A DNA stretch of 64,000 nucleotides from Legionella rubrilucens (GCF_001468125.1 NZ_LNYT01000020.1:271102-335101); one strand, 5' to 3'; shown: positions 36,871 to 47,835, numbered from the stretch's first letter. Notes: generated by a model from the letters alone, not told the origin. A program made the numbers and translations.

Positions 36871-37041
36871 TTAATGGCGCCCAGGACCGTGCACATGGGG
36901 ATGGTAACCTCCAAATCGTCCTTTTCTTGGCTCTTTATTTTGGCTTTCTTTGGAGTCGACCGACGCACAAGAAGAGCATAAAGAGATAACGAATAAGAGA
37001 ATGAAAAAAAGACTTGTTTTTAATGAGCGTATATGGCACAT
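36871..37041 (-). CDS. small His/Gly-tailed lipoprotein, 56 aa
   Basis: Begins MCHIRSLKTSLFFILLFVIS, with GGCAGGAGG 9 bases before the ATG. The lipobox LCSSC precedes a charged stretch (DSKESQNKEPRKGR) and a C-terminal HP-HVH-GPG-RH tail with four His. It is the second member of the small lipoprotein family of this metal island and lies next to copA on the same strand. Confidence 0.65.
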   Translation of the reverse strand: MCHIRSLKTSLFFILLFVISLCSSCASVDSKESQNKEPRKGRFGGYHPHVHGPGRH

Positions 37042-37307
37042 AAATAGATACCTCCTGCCAAAAATATTTAAGTATTTAGGTTAAGTCAACGTTAATTAAT
37101 AGAGATTTTAATGCTCATCACTATCTTTCTAGTTTCGCTTATTTTTCAATGACATTCCATAGCCATGCCCTATGAATGGTGCACGATAACAGTATTGTTT
37201 TTTGTGTGTAATGGACGTTTAATCAATATTTTATTCGTGAGTGATTTTACCAGTATTAGCATCTATCTTTAATTCAACTTTTTATCTTCTTTGCCAAATT
37301 ACATTCT
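37042..37307. other. gap before the copA 3' end
   Basis: 266 AT-rich bases without a supportable gene or long inverted repeat. Confidence 0.4.
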
Positions 37308-39527
37308 TCACAGTGTTATCCGCCGTAGCCTCAGCGCATTGATAATAACGGATACAGAAGAAAGCGCCATAGCAAGTGCAGCGATGATTGGACTTAATAG
37401 TAAGCCTGTGAATGGATACAAGATTCCTGCAGCCAAAGGTACACCCAAGATGTTATAAATAAAAGCAAAGAAGAGATTCTGGCGTATATTACTCATGGTC
37501 CCTTCTGATAAACGACGAGCCTTGACAATACCACGCAAATCCCCATGCAATAATGTAATACCAGCACTCTCAATAGCCACATCAGTCCCTGTTCCCATGG
37601 CAATACCAATATCAGCTCGTGCCAGTGCCGGTGCGTCATTCACCCCATCTCCTGCCATTGCAACAGTGAGTCCTTTATCCTTTAATTCACTTATAATACG
37701 GCTTTTATCCTCAGGCATGATTTCAGCCACTACCTTTTTTATGCCAAGTGTACCTGCCACAGCTTCTGCTGTTTTTTTACTATCCCCTGTCAGCATGTAA
37801 ATTTCAATGCCACTTTGTTGAAGTGAGTGGATGGTTTCAGGGGTTGTTGATTTAATTGGATCTTCCACTACCAAAAGGGCTACTGTTTTATCATCGATAG
37901 CCATAAACATCACAGAGGCACCTTTGGCACGGAGCGCATCTGCTTTTGTAAAAAGAGAAGTATTATCGTTCCCATGCTCTTGCATTAATTTGATATTACC
38001 AATGGCAACACGATGACCATTTACTTTACCCACTACTCCTTTCCCAGTTGGGGCGTCAAAATTTTGGACTGGTTCAAGAGCCAACTGTTTTTCCTTTGCA
38101 GCCCTCACGATGGCTTTGGCAAGCGGATGTTCGCTTTGATGTTCAAGTGATGCCGCTAGCGCTAATGCCTCTTCCTCATTTAAGCCTTGATCAGATACAA
38201 TCTGCGTCAATTTGGGGTGCCCTTCAGTGAGTGTTCCTGTTTTATCTACAACAAGCGTGTTCACCTTTTCCATTCGCTCAAGCGCTTCCGCGTTTTTAAT
38301 CAATACACCAGTCTGAGCACCTTTCCCTACTCCTACCATGATAGACATCGGAGTTGCCAAGCCCAAGGCACAGGGACAAGCGATGATTAATACAGATACA
38401 GCAGCAATTAAGCCATAGCTAAGTGATGGTTGCGGCCCCAACAATGCCCACAAAATAAAAGAAAGCATGGCAATTAAAATCACGGCAGGCACAAACCATC
38501 CAGATACAGTATCTGCTAAACGTTGAATAGGGGCGCGGCTTCGTTGAGCATCACTCACCATCTGAACAATACGTGAAAGCATGGTGTCACTACCAACGTG
38601 AAGTGCTTTCATAACAAAACTACCCGTCTGGTTAATTGTCGCACCAATAACTTTAGCACCTGCTTCTTTAGTAACCGGAATAGGTTCTCCAGTCACCATA
38701 GATTCATCTACAAAACTTCGGCCTTCCTGTACCTCACCATCTACCGGTATCTTTTCACCAGGGCGAACACGCAGCAAATCGCCAACATTAATCTTATCCA
38801 GAGATACTTCCTCTTCACTCTCATCTTCTTTTATACGATGCGCACTGTCAGGTGCTAATTTCAATAAAGCACGGATAGCACTGCCTGTCTGCTCTCTTGC
38901 TTTTAATTCCAGCACTTGTCCTAATAAGACAAGGGTCGTAATAACAGCTGCGGCTTCAAAATACACAGCGACTACCCCTTCTGGACTTCGAAAAGTCATG
39001 GGAAATACCCCGGGCAGAAGTACTGCCACCATACTATAAACCCATGCTACCCCAATACCCATAGCTATTAGAGTAAACATATTCAATTGACGTGTTTTAA
39101 GAGTTTGCCAGCCACGTTGAAAAAATGGCCAACCACACCAAAACACAACAGGTGTAGCAAATAGCAGTTGAATCCAGTTTGAAACACTGGCAGATATAAA
39201 GTTTTGCAACAAATGTCCGCCCATCTCCAATACCACAACAGGTAAAGTAAGAATTACTGCCATCCAAAATCGACGCCTCATATCGAGGTATTCAGGATTT
39301 GTTTCTTCTTCGGCTGTCACTGTTTCCGGCTCTAAGGCCATACCACAAAGAGGGCAAATCCCGGGATTAGTCTGACGTACTTCAGGATGCATGGGGCAAG
39401 TATAGATGATTACACCCTCTGTTTTGGAGGAAGCATTGCGTGACTTCTGTACTCTATGTTCCTGATGACAACAAGCGTCCTCTTTTCCAGTATTTGTATG
39501 CTTTTGTTGATGATGGTCGTGTTTCAT
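37308..39527 (-). CDS. copA: Cu(I)-exporting P1B ATPase
   Basis: 739 residues. The N-terminal 35 residues are rich in His and Cys (KHDHHQQKH ... CCHQEHR), then [11 protein letters not shown] ... CPLCGM, a heavy-metal-binding domain seen on some CopA proteins in place of HMA domains. Core: [13 protein letters not shown] near residue 384 (CPC), [12 protein letters not shown] near 427, MLTGDSKKT and [10 protein letters not shown]. It exports monovalent copper. Two small His/Gly lipoprotein genes flank it on the same strand. Confidence 0.92.
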   Translation of the reverse strand: MKHDHHQQKHTNTGKEDACCHQEHRVQKSRNASSKTEGVIIYTCPMHPEVRQTNPGICPLCGMALEPETVTAEEETNPEYLDMRRRFWMAVILTLPVVVLEMGGHLLQNFISASVSNWIQLLFATPVVFWCGWPFFQRGWQTLKTRQLNMFTLIAMGIGVAWVYSMVAVLLPGVFPMTFRSPEGVVAVYFEAAAVITTLVLLGQVLELKAREQTGSAIRALLKLAPDSAHRIKEDESEEEVSLDKINVGDLLRVRPGEKIPVDGEVQEGRSFVDESMVTGEPIPVTKEAGAKVIGATINQTGSFVMKALHVGSDTMLSRIVQMVSDAQRSRAPIQRLADTVSGWFVPAVILIAMLSFILWALLGPQPSLSYGLIAAVSVLIIACPCALGLATPMSIMVGVGKGAQTGVLIKNAEALERMEKVNTLVVDKTGTLTEGHPKLTQIVSDQGLNEEEALALAASLEHQSEHPLAKAIVRAAKEKQLALEPVQNFDAPTGKGVVGKVNGHRVAIGNIKLMQEHGNDNTSLFTKADALRAKGASVMFMAIDDKTVALLVVEDPIKSTTPETIHSLQQSGIEIYMLTGDSKKTAEAVAGTLGIKKVVAEIMPEDKSRIISELKDKGLTVAMAGDGVNDAPALARADIGIAMGTGTDVAIESAGITLLHGDLRGIVKARRLSEGTMSNIRQNLFFAFIYNILGVPLAAGILYPFTGLLLSPIIAALAMALSSVSVIINALRLRRITL

Positions 39528-39574
39528 TGATCACCTATTCGTATTAGTAGTTTCACTTAAGCAGAGAACACGTT

Positions 39575-39745
39575 TCAATGCCCACCGCCATGGCCACCGT
39601 GGCCACCAGCACCGTGTCCCCCATAGCCTCCATCAACCTCCTGTGAACTATGCTTTCTCAACCCATCACAGGAGCTCAAAAAGAGTGTTGCCCCAACTAA
39701 CCCAATAAAAACAATAAATGCCATAGTTATTTTAAAAATTGACAT
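39575..39745 (-). CDS. small Gly/His-rich lipoprotein, 56 aa
   Basis: Begins MSIFKITMAFIVFIGLVG, with CAAGGAGTATCAG before the ATG. The lipobox is FLSSC. The mature part ends in a Gly/His-only tail (YGGHGAGGHG, GHGGGH), which could bind Cu or Zn. It lies 47 bases upstream of copA and 32 bases after the PRPP-synthetase-like gene, on the same strand as both. Confidence 0.7.
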   Translation of the reverse strand: MSIFKITMAFIVFIGLVGATLFLSSCDGLRKHSSQEVDGGYGGHGAGGHGGHGGGH

Positions 39746-39777
39746 CTGATACTCCTTGAAAATAAATGTTGGTCCAC

Positions 39778-40683
39778 TTATCCTTTTAAAGCCTTTACCA
39801 AATTGTGTTTTACTAACTCATCCACAACCAAATCACTCACATCAATGGCATTGGTTATATGATTTACCGTGTTACAAGTAATGATTTGCATACCTTCCAT
39901 TTCCGATAATAGGGAATAGGCATCTTCTGCAAAAAGCGCATGCACACCAATGCAAGTCACTGACTTAACCCCTAAATCTTGCAAATGCTTCACCGTTTCC
40001 ACCATGGTTCTGGCCGTGGAGATGATGTCATCGACTAATACTGGGGTAGAGGAGTGAAGCTTCGGAATATTGGGTACTGAAATAGCCACCTCTTTATCAC
40101 CCCGTCTCTTTTTTTCCAAAATCACATAGGGAAAATCGCCCTTTTCTGCAATGTCGGCAACCCATTGCTCACTTTCCATATCAGGGCCTATAAGCACTGG
40201 TTTAATAACATGAGCCTTAATCCATCTCGCTATATTTGAAGTAGCATGTAAGACAAAAGTAGGAATGGAGTAGACTTCATCTAAAGAGTTATAACGATGC
40301 AAATGGGGGTCAATGGTTATGAGCCAATCAAATGAAGTAGAGAGTAACTCAGCAAAATAACGCGAGGTAATCCCTTCACCCTGATGAAAACGTTTATCTT
40401 GACGTAAATACGGAAGATAAGGGGCAATCAAACCAATTTTTTTAGCTCCTAATTCTTTGGCTGTTTTAGCAAAAAACAACAAAGGTAGTATTTTTTCATC
40501 GGGTCGGTTTAAGCTATCCACTACAATGAGGCTGTGATTTTTAACTTCCGAATTAATTTTTACGTACCACTCCGTGTCTGGAAAACGATGCAACGTGGCA
40601 TCACCCACCTCCACTTGAAGCGCTTTTTTTAAGTGTCTACTGATTTCTGAAGCATCAAATAATGAAAATAAAATGGGCTTCAA
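39778..40683 (-). CDS. ribose-phosphate pyrophosphokinase-like protein
   Basis: 301 residues: HRFPDTEWYVKI, LLFFAKTAKELGAKKI, APYLPYLRQDKRF and the PRPP loop VLVDDIISTARTM are all present, together with IDPHLHRY. It would make PRPP from ribose 5-phosphate. It is shorter than the household Prs and lies last in an operon with AMP-phosphorylase-like and beta-CASP genes, overlapping the former by 4 bases, so it may handle ribose phosphates from nucleotide salvage. Confidence 0.85.
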   Translation of the reverse strand: MKPILFSLFDASEISRHLKKALQVEVGDATLHRFPDTEWYVKINSEVKNHSLIVVDSLNRPDEKILPLLFFAKTAKELGAKKIGLIAPYLPYLRQDKRFHQGEGITSRYFAELLSTSFDWLITIDPHLHRYNSLDEVYSIPTFVLHATSNIARWIKAHVIKPVLIGPDMESEQWVADIAEKGDFPYVILEKKRRGDKEVAISVPNIPKLHSSTPVLVDDIISTARTMVETVKHLQDLGVKSVTCIGVHALFAEDAYSLLSEMEGMQIITCNTVNHITNAIDVSDLVVDELVKHNLVKALKG

Positions 40684-42194
40684 GGCTTCTCTCCCAGAAC
40701 AATGGTATTTTGTTTATCGCGAATAAAATCGCGAGCATAAGTCATCTCTCCTGAAGACTCTGAATGGATGGTGAACAAAGGCTGTCCTTTTTCAACTTGG
40801 TCGCCAATATGAACATGCAAATCAACCCCTGCTGATTTAGACTTAGGGGCCCCTGCAAGCTTGGCAATTTTTGCGAGCATTCGATTGTCAATGAGAGATA
40901 CTTTACCTGCTTTCTCAGCACCAATAGGGTTAGTAAAACGTGCCGCCGTCAATTCCCGCATGCCTCCTTGTGCCTCACAAATCGCCTGAAATTTTTTAAA
41001 CGCTTCGCCGCTATCTAATAATTGTTTGGCTATCGATTGACCTGAGCCAGGTTGTACTGTTGATGAAAATTCCAGTACTGCTCCTGCAAGAGTTAATGAT
41101 TTTTCGCGCAAATCCTTTGGGGCATGAAGCAATCCTTGTAATACCGCCAACACATCGCGTGCTTCCAGGGAAGGGCCAATACCATTTCCTATCGGTTGTG
41201 CGCCATCAGTAATTAAAGTATGGACCACAAGGCCTAACTGTTTTCCTACTTCTTCAAGGGATTGCTTAAGAAGTAAAGCCCTGGACTTATTCCTGACTTT
41301 TGCGGTAGGTCCCACTGGAATATCAATAACGGCATGGGTTGCTCCTGTAGCAATTTTTTTAGAAAGGATTGAGGCGACCAATTGACCTTCACTATCTAAC
41401 TCAAGAGCACGCTCCACCCGAATAAGCACATCATCGGCAGGGCTTAAGCTCACAGCACCTCCCCAAACGATACAACCGTTTTCCTTTTCAACCACGTGAC
41501 ACATAGCCTTTGGGCTCAGTGACACCGGTGCTAAAGTTTCCATTGTATCTGCAGTACCTGCTGGAGAAGTAATTGCCCGTGAAGAGGTTTTTGGGATAGT
41601 TAACCCAAAAGCAGCTACAATGGGAACCACAACAAGGGTGGTGCGATTTCCTGGCAAACCACCAACACAATGCTTGTCTACAATCAAAGGAGATGACCAG
41701 GATAAGCGATCGCCACTGTCAATCATGGCTTTTGTAAGTTTCATGATTTCAGTATTGCTTAAACGTTCTGCGGCACTGGCCGCTAAAAAAGCAGAAATTT
41801 GCAAATCAGAAAGACGACCACTTAAAACGTCATCCACGATGGCTTTGATTTGTTTAAAAGAGAGTTCATTACCATAAATCTTCGTATGCACATAACTTAA
41901 TGATTCCAGAGGTTTAGGATGGGATAATTGGATTTCATCCCCTTCTTTAGCATTTAAAGAATCCCAGGCATAGTGTGACAAGCTGGCTTCCCCGGGCTTA
42001 AGCAGCTCTGAGGTAACGACATTAAGCGTTGCGATAATGGAGCGTTTTCCAAGGGTCACTTGAATACGTGTCTGCACTTCAAAGCCTTCTGCATGACACA
42101 CATGACAATCCTCTCGCATGTAAATAATGGCTTCATGATACGTCTTGATGCCTAAATATTTTAAACGCAAGGCATGACCCACTTCTTTTGTCAC
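40680..42194 (-). CDS. AMP phosphorylase / thymidine phosphorylase family
   Basis: 504 residues. The N-terminal ~85 residues form an extra domain as in archaeal AMP phosphorylase. Then follow DKHCVGGLPGNRTT and PKTSSRAITSPAGTADTME, which match the nucleoside-monophosphate type and not the bacterial DeoA type. It would phosphorolyse AMP to adenine and ribose 1,5-bisphosphate. It overlaps the beta-CASP gene and the PRPP-synthetase-like gene by 4 bases each. Confidence 0.85.
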   Translation of the reverse strand: MTKEVGHALRLKYLGIKTYHEAIIYMREDCHVCHAEGFEVQTRIQVTLGKRSIIATLNVVTSELLKPGEASLSHYAWDSLNAKEGDEIQLSHPKPLESLSYVHTKIYGNELSFKQIKAIVDDVLSGRLSDLQISAFLAASAAERLSNTEIMKLTKAMIDSGDRLSWSSPLIVDKHCVGGLPGNRTTLVVVPIVAAFGLTIPKTSSRAITSPAGTADTMETLAPVSLSPKAMCHVVEKENGCIVWGGAVSLSPADDVLIRVERALELDSEGQLVASILSKKIATGATHAVIDIPVGPTAKVRNKSRALLLKQSLEEVGKQLGLVVHTLITDGAQPIGNGIGPSLEARDVLAVLQGLLHAPKDLREKSLTLAGAVLEFSSTVQPGSGQSIAKQLLDSGEAFKKFQAICEAQGGMRELTAARFTNPIGAEKAGKVSLIDNRMLAKIAKLAGAPKSKSAGVDLHVHIGDQVEKGQPLFTIHSESSGEMTYARDFIRDKQNTIVLGEKP

Positions 42195-43552
42195 GACAAA
42201 TCCTCCACATGCTGGTAAGAAGGAATCATGCAGGTGAAACCAAATTGCTGTTCAATCTTGTCTTTGAGCGATTGTGCACTGTGAGGTTCACCATGAGTGA
42301 TAAAGACTTTTTTGGGTGGCCGAATAAAGTGCTTTAGCCAACCTAACAGCTCCTGATAATCGGCATGCGCAGAAGTACTGCTCATGACAACGACCTTGGC
42401 ACGTATAGGAATCATACTACCATGAATTTTGACCTCACGTTCCCCATTGACAATCCTGGCACCACGAGTGCCTCCTGCTTGAAAGCCGGTAAAAAGAAGG
42501 GTGCTCTTAGGATCAGGGGCAAAGGCTTTCAAATGATGCACAATACGACCACCTTGGGCCATCCCACTGGCGGCTATAATGATTTGAGGCATTTTATGAC
42601 GATCGAGTTCTTTTGACTCCTCAGGGGTATTGATATAAGTAGCTGCGTTACATAAGCCATGGCATTGTTCCTCATTTAAACGATGATCCTCTTTATAAGT
42701 GCAGAGCAAATGGGTCGCATTGATGGCCATTGGGCTGTCTAAAAACACTGGAACGTCTTTGTGAATCTCTCCTTTTTGTTTCAGTTGATAAATAAAATAA
42801 AGAAGACTTTGCGCACGCCCTACGGCAAAGGCTGGAATGACGACAGAACCCCCTCGTTTGATGGTTGTATTAATCACTTGCCCCATTTGCGGCAACGGAT
42901 CAGTTGCATCATGCAATCGGTCGCCATAAGTGGATTCCATGATCAGATAATCCGCTTCTTGAATGGGGGTTGGTGCCTTCATGACCGGATCATAAGGTCG
43001 ACCAACATCCCCGCTAAACAAAAGGGAACACTTGCTTGTTTTTATTTTGATCATCGCGGCACCCACGATGTGTCCTGCACGATGAAATTCGAAGCTAAAT
43101 CCATTAAATAATTGGTGCGGCGCATTAAAATCAACGGTTTCAAAATGTTTTAATGCCGTTCTCGCGTCTTTTTCGGTATAAAGAGGAAGCGCTGGCTTAT
43201 GTTTCGAGAAACCATATTTATTGGCTAATCGTGCTTCTTCTTCCTGAAGATGACCACTATCCGGTAATAAAATAGCACACAATGCTTTTGTGCCGGGTGT
43301 TGCATAGATTTTTCCTTGAAATCCATTTTTTACTAATAGGGGCAAATAACCGGTGTGGTCAATATGCGCATGAGTGATAATCACAGCATCAATATCGCGC
43401 GGGTCAATAGGCAATGAAGCCCAGTTACGTAATCGTAATTCTTTATACCCTTGAAAAAGACCACAATCGATGAGAATTTTTTTAGAATCGATGGTCAAAA
43501 GGTATTTTGAACCAGTAACGGTTTGGGTTGCCCCTAAGAACGTTAATTTCAT
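42191..43552 (-). CDS. MBL-fold / beta-CASP RNA-processing-type nuclease
   Basis: 453 residues. The metal site is HAHIDHTGYLPLLVKNG (HxHxDH), with SGDVGRPYDP and a beta-CASP part ending in SSTSAHADYQELLGWL and FITHGEP. Such proteins cut RNA, like Ysh1/RNase J relatives. The start is ATG 43552, overlapping the CusA stop in ATGA, with GGAGGCAAG before it; a longer frame begins at 43603 inside cusA but lacks this signal. Confidence 0.88.
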   Translation of the reverse strand: MKLTFLGATQTVTGSKYLLTIDSKKILIDCGLFQGYKELRLRNWASLPIDPRDIDAVIITHAHIDHTGYLPLLVKNGFQGKIYATPGTKALCAILLPDSGHLQEEEARLANKYGFSKHKPALPLYTEKDARTALKHFETVDFNAPHQLFNGFSFEFHRAGHIVGAAMIKIKTSKCSLLFSGDVGRPYDPVMKAPTPIQEADYLIMESTYGDRLHDATDPLPQMGQVINTTIKRGGSVVIPAFAVGRAQSLLYFIYQLKQKGEIHKDVPVFLDSPMAINATHLLCTYKEDHRLNEEQCHGLCNAATYINTPEESKELDRHKMPQIIIAASGMAQGGRIVHHLKAFAPDPKSTLLFTGFQAGGTRGARIVNGEREVKIHGSMIPIRAKVVVMSSTSAHADYQELLGWLKHFIRPPKKVFITHGEPHSAQSLKDKIEQQFGFTCMIPSYQHVEDLS

Positions 43553-46500
43553 CTTGCCTCCATTAGACTTCCTTGTTTTTTCAAATCCACTTGCCAGCGC
43601 CACATCACATAAACCACGGGAATCACAATTAAAGTCAGCAATAGTGCTGAAAAAATCCCACCCACCATGGGAGCCGCGAGGCGTTTCATCACATCAGCAC
43701 CAATACCTGTCGCCCACATCACCGGTAACAAACCCAGTATATTCGCAAGCCCTGCCATCGCCATAGGGCGAATACGCGATACGGCGCATTGCTGCACCGT
43801 TTGAATCAAGTCCGGCAAGGTTTTGAGTAATCCTTTTTCTTTTTGCTCGTTGTAATCAGAATCAAGGTAAGCGAGCATCACCGCACTCGTTTCAGCAGCC
43901 ACTCCAGCAAGTGCAATCATCCCAACCCAGACCGCGATACTCATGTTGTACCCTAATAGAAGGAGCAGCAAAAATCCGCCAAGTAGAGCAAAGGGTACAC
44001 CTAGCATCACCATCAATGTCTCAGTGATGGTGCGGAAGGTAAAGTAAAACAAAATAAAAATAATGGCTAAGGTGAGTGGTACAAAAATTTTAAGTCGTTC
44101 ATACACGCGTTGCATGAATTCGTATTGACCTGACCAGGCAAGCGTGTAGCCCGGGGGTAATGTGACTTTTGCCTTGACCACTTGCTTTAACTCTTCCACG
44201 TAGCTTCCAATGTCTCGTCCGCTAATATCAATGAACACATAACCTGCTAACATCGCATTCTCATCGCGAACCATGGCAGGACCTGAACGAAAGGTTAAAG
44301 TCACCAATTGAGCAATAGGTATTTCAGCACCACTGGGTGTTTTCACTAAAATACGATTGATCTTATCCGGATCATCGCGTAATTCTCGCAAATAACGCAC
44401 ATTAACAGGATAACGTTCACGGCCTTCAATTGTGGTCGCTATGTTTTCACCACCCACGGCTGATTCGATGATACGATTGACATCCATAATGGTTAAACCA
44501 TAGCGCGCAAGCTCGTCTCGATGGATGTCAAAATCAAGAAAATACCCTCCAGCCACCCGTTCCGCATACACCGTACTTGTCCCCGGTACTTCTTTGGCTA
44601 CCATTTCGATTTCTTTGCCAATGGCTTCAATTTTTTTAATGTCAGGACCAAAAACTTTAATCCCTACAGCGGTTCGAATTCCTGTGGTGAGCATGTCATT
44701 ACGCGCTTTAATGGGCATAGTCCAGGCATTGCTCACACCGGGAAATTGCAAGGCTTTGTCCATCTCAGCGACCAGGCTTTCATAGGTCACGCTTTTGCGC
44801 CAAAATTTCTTAGGCTTAAGTTCAACAATCACTTCCATCATGCTAAAAGGAGAAGGATCGGTTGACGTATTAGCCCGTCCCGTTTTTCCAAACACATAAG
44901 CCACTTCCGGGAATGATTTTAATTTCTTATCCATTTCCTGGAGCAGTTCTGTGGCTTGTGTGACCGATATGCCAGGTAAAGTAACAGGCATATATAAAAT
45001 CGTACCTTCATACAGAGGCGGCATGAATTCTGAGCCAATGAGTTTATAGAGGGGAACCGTGGCTAATGCTGCTACCACAGCAATCGCTACTACAACACCA
45101 CGGTAATGCAGTGCTAATTTCAAAACTGGTGCGTACATTTTTTGCATCACGCGGGTAATGGGATGTTTTTGCTCGGGGATGATACGCCCACGCACCAAAA
45201 TAGGTAATAACATGGGGATTAAAGTAATGGCCAGCAAAGCACTCATAAAAATGGCTAAATTTTTTGTATAGGCCAAGGGTGAGAATAACCGTCCTTCTTG
45301 GGCCTCCAGGGTAAAAACCGGCATAAACGATATGGCAATAACCACTAATGATGCAAAAATGGCAGGGCCTACTTCTTTCGCTGAATCAATCAACACTTTG
45401 TTGCGATCGCCGGGACTTCCTTTTGCTTCCCAATCGGCTAACCGTTTGTGTGCGTTATCGACCATGATAATGGCCGCATCCACCATATCCCCAACCGCCA
45501 CAATGATGCCGCCAATGGACATGATATTAAGGCCAATATTGAAAAAATAAATGGGAATAAACGAAATCAAAATAGCAAGCGGCAAAGTAATAATTGGAAT
45601 CAAAGCGGAACGAAAATGCCCCAAGAAAACAATGATTAATAACCCAACCACCACAAGTTCTTCAATCAAATTCCAGTTGGCCGTTGAAATGGCTTCTCGA
45701 ATCAGATTACTGCGGTCATACACATTGACCATTTTTATTCCTTCTGGAATGGCAGTAGCCAATTCTTTGAGCTTATCCTTGATTCGACCAATCACTTCCA
45801 AAACGTCTTCCCCAAAACGCATGATGACGATGCCACCAACGGTTTCGCCTTGACCATTTAAATCGACCACACCACGACGCATGTCTGAGCCTAGCTGCAC
45901 GGTTGCCACATCTCGTAATAAAATCGGCGTCCCATTGGCATTCGTACCAATGGCTATTTTTTCAATATCATCTGTCGACGTGATATAGCCTCGTCCACGA
46001 ACCATGTACTCTGTCCCTGAAAATTCAATGACACGCCCACCAGTATCATTATTGCTCATACGAATTTTTTCAATAATTTGGGGTACAGAAAGTTTATAGG
46101 AAAGTACTTTGACGGGATCTAAATTAATTTGATACTGCTTAACAAAACCACCCACGGTGGCGACCTCTGATACACCAGGTATAGCTCTTAACCAATAACT
46201 TAAATACCAATCTTGAAAAGTGCGTAAATCGGCCAGATTATGCTTCCCGCTTTCATCCACTAAGGCGTATTGATAAATCCAACCGACTGGTGTGGCATCA
46301 GGGCCTAATTGAGGGGTCACGCCTTCAGGCAGTTTTCCACTCAATTGGCTCATGTATTCTAAGACACGTGAGCGCGCCCAATAAATATCGGTTCCGTCCT
46401 TAAAAATGATATAAACGTAAGAAAAACCAAAATCAGAAAAACCGCGAACTGCTACAACGTTCGGTGCGGATAACAATGCCGTTACAATGGGGTAAGTGAC

Positions 46501-46692
46501 TTGATCTTCCACCAGATCCGGTGCTCTGCCCATCCATGTGGTATACACAATCACTTGCGTATCTGAAATATCAGGCAAAGCATCCATGCGAGTATTTTTT
46601 AAACCCCACCAACCGCCCAAGGAGAACCCCACGACAAATAGCAACACGATAAATCGATTGTTTGCGCAGAATTCAATTATTTTCTCAACCAT
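43549..46692 (-). CDS. cusA: heavy-metal RND pump, CusA type
   Basis: 1047 residues: MVEKIIEFCANNRFIVLLFV, PDISDTQVIVYTTW and the membrane motif VAVGDMVDAAIIMVDNA (about residue 400), as in Cu/Ag pumps. FSMMEVIVELKPKKFW marks a porter-domain segment with Met residues that could bind Cu(I). It works with CusB and CusC, encoded just upstream. It is not closely similar to the czcA gene of this window in the motif region, so the two pumps probably differ in substrate. Confidence 0.9.
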   Translation of the reverse strand: MVEKIIEFCANNRFIVLLFVVGFSLGGWWGLKNTRMDALPDISDTQVIVYTTWMGRAPDLVEDQVTYPIVTALLSAPNVVAVRGFSDFGFSYVYIIFKDGTDIYWARSRVLEYMSQLSGKLPEGVTPQLGPDATPVGWIYQYALVDESGKHNLADLRTFQDWYLSYWLRAIPGVSEVATVGGFVKQYQINLDPVKVLSYKLSVPQIIEKIRMSNNDTGGRVIEFSGTEYMVRGRGYITSTDDIEKIAIGTNANGTPILLRDVATVQLGSDMRRGVVDLNGQGETVGGIVIMRFGEDVLEVIGRIKDKLKELATAIPEGIKMVNVYDRSNLIREAISTANWNLIEELVVVGLLIIVFLGHFRSALIPIITLPLAILISFIPIYFFNIGLNIMSIGGIIVAVGDMVDAAIIMVDNAHKRLADWEAKGSPGDRNKVLIDSAKEVGPAIFASLVVIAISFMPVFTLEAQEGRLFSPLAYTKNLAIFMSALLAITLIPMLLPILVRGRIIPEQKHPITRVMQKMYAPVLKLALHYRGVVVAIAVVAALATVPLYKLIGSEFMPPLYEGTILYMPVTLPGISVTQATELLQEMDKKLKSFPEVAYVFGKTGRANTSTDPSPFSMMEVIVELKPKKFWRKSVTYESLVAEMDKALQFPGVSNAWTMPIKARNDMLTTGIRTAVGIKVFGPDIKKIEAIGKEIEMVAKEVPGTSTVYAERVAGGYFLDFDIHRDELARYGLTIMDVNRIIESAVGGENIATTIEGRERYPVNVRYLRELRDDPDKINRILVKTPSGAEIPIAQLVTLTFRSGPAMVRDENAMLAGYVFIDISGRDIGSYVEELKQVVKAKVTLPPGYTLAWSGQYEFMQRVYERLKIFVPLTLAIIFILFYFTFRTITETLMVMLGVPFALLGGFLLLLLLGYNMSIAVWVGMIALAGVAAETSAVMLAYLDSDYNEQKEKGLLKTLPDLIQTVQQCAVSRIRPMAMAGLANILGLLPVMWATGIGADVMKRLAAPMVGGIFSALLLTLIVIPVVYVMWRWQVDLKKQGSLMEAR

Positions 46693-46710
46693 GTAAATCC
46701 TTTTATCGTA

Positions 46711-47835
46711 TTAATGCTGCATACCACCCATCGCAGCCTTTAACTGACTTTCAGAGTCAATGAGGAAGTTAGCAGAGGTAATAATGTTATCTCCCTCTTT
46801 GATGCCTTGTACCACCTCGATCAAATCACCAGCACGCACACCCAATGTCACATTGCGCCACTCAATTTTTCCATCCCCATGATAAATAAACACCACGGCA
46901 CGCTCACCCGTTATCAAAACAGCATTTTTGGACACTACAAGTCGCTTGCCTAAAGGAATTTTTAAGTCAATATTGGCGTACATCCCCGGTTTTAATTGAT
47001 CCTTGGCATTATCCACCACAAAACGAACCTTGGCGGTACGAGTTTTCATATCGACCGTTGGATAAATAAAATCAAGTTTGGCTTTAAACAATTGATTAGG
47101 CAAATACGACAAGGTGACATCCGCTGTTTGATCGAGTTTAATATAAGGTAATTCATACTCATAAATGTCGCCTAAAATCCACAAACGAGATAAATCGGCT
47201 ATGGTATACAGTTCATCTTCTGGTTTGATTCGCATGCCGACTAATGCCATTTTATGAGTAACCGTTCCATTAATTGGAGAATTAATGGTCATCGTATTGG
47301 TAATTTTACCGCTTTTTGTCAAATGCTCGATTTCCTTCTCAGAAATTCCCCACAGCAAAAGTCTTTGTTTGGCTGCCTCAAAAGACGCCTGAGAGCCTGA
47401 TATAATTGAAGTGTTTTTGTTTTTACCAAGAATTTTTTTGGCTTGTAAAGCCAATAAATATTCTTGTTGAGTAGAAACCAGATCAGGACTATAAACAGTA
47501 AATAAAGCTTGATTTTTTTTGACTTTCTCTCCGGTAAAATTGACGAATAATTTTTCTATCCAACCATCAAAACGCACATGAATATGGGCAACCAACCGTT
47601 CATCTGCTTCAACATAACCCACCGTACGAATCGTTTTTTCAATCCATTGGCTTTTTACCGGCTCCGATGTAATGCCTATGGCTTGTAAGCGAACTGGGTC
47701 TATCATGATTAAATTGTCCGAGGTGGATTTTTTCATATCCATCTTGTCATGAGTACTTGTTGTTGATTGCGCAATACCTATTTGAACGGCGATCAATAAC
47801 ACAATAAATAAGACGATTGGCTTTCTAGACTTCAT
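46711..47835 (-). CDS. cusB: CusB-like periplasmic adaptor
   Basis: 374 residues: signal peptide (PIVLFIVLLIAVQIGIAQ), then a Met/Lys-rich N-terminal segment (THDKMDMKKS) as in CusB metal sites, a long helical hairpin (LVSTQQEYLLALQAKKIL) and the usual barrel domains. The C-terminus ends in AAMGGMQH with Met and His. It overlaps the upstream cusC by 4 bases and precedes cusA by 18. Confidence 0.9.
   Translation of the reverse strand: MKSRKPIVLFIVLLIAVQIGIAQSTTSTHDKMDMKKSTSDNLIMIDPVRLQAIGITSEPVKSQWIEKTIRTVGYVEADERLVAHIHVRFDGWIEKLFVNFTGEKVKKNQALFTVYSPDLVSTQQEYLLALQAKKILGKNKNTSIISGSQASFEAAKQRLLLWGISEKEIEHLTKSGKITNTMTINSPINGTVTHKMALVGMRIKPEDELYTIADLSRLWILGDIYEYELPYIKLDQTADVTLSYLPNQLFKAKLDFIYPTVDMKTRTAKVRFVVDNAKDQLKPGMYANIDLKIPLGKRLVVSKNAVLITGERAVVFIYHGDGKIEWRNVTLGVRAGDLIEVVQGIKEGDNIITSANFLIDSESQLKAAMGGMQH

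Noticed and set aside
37831-38858. Several plus-strand frames inside copA
   Set aside because: They lie opposite the P-type ATPase motifs, have no RBS and match nothing.
43553-43603. N-terminal extension of the beta-CASP protein inside cusA
   Set aside because: The extension is not protein-like, and the ATG at 43552 has GGAGG and an ATGA overlap with the cusA stop.
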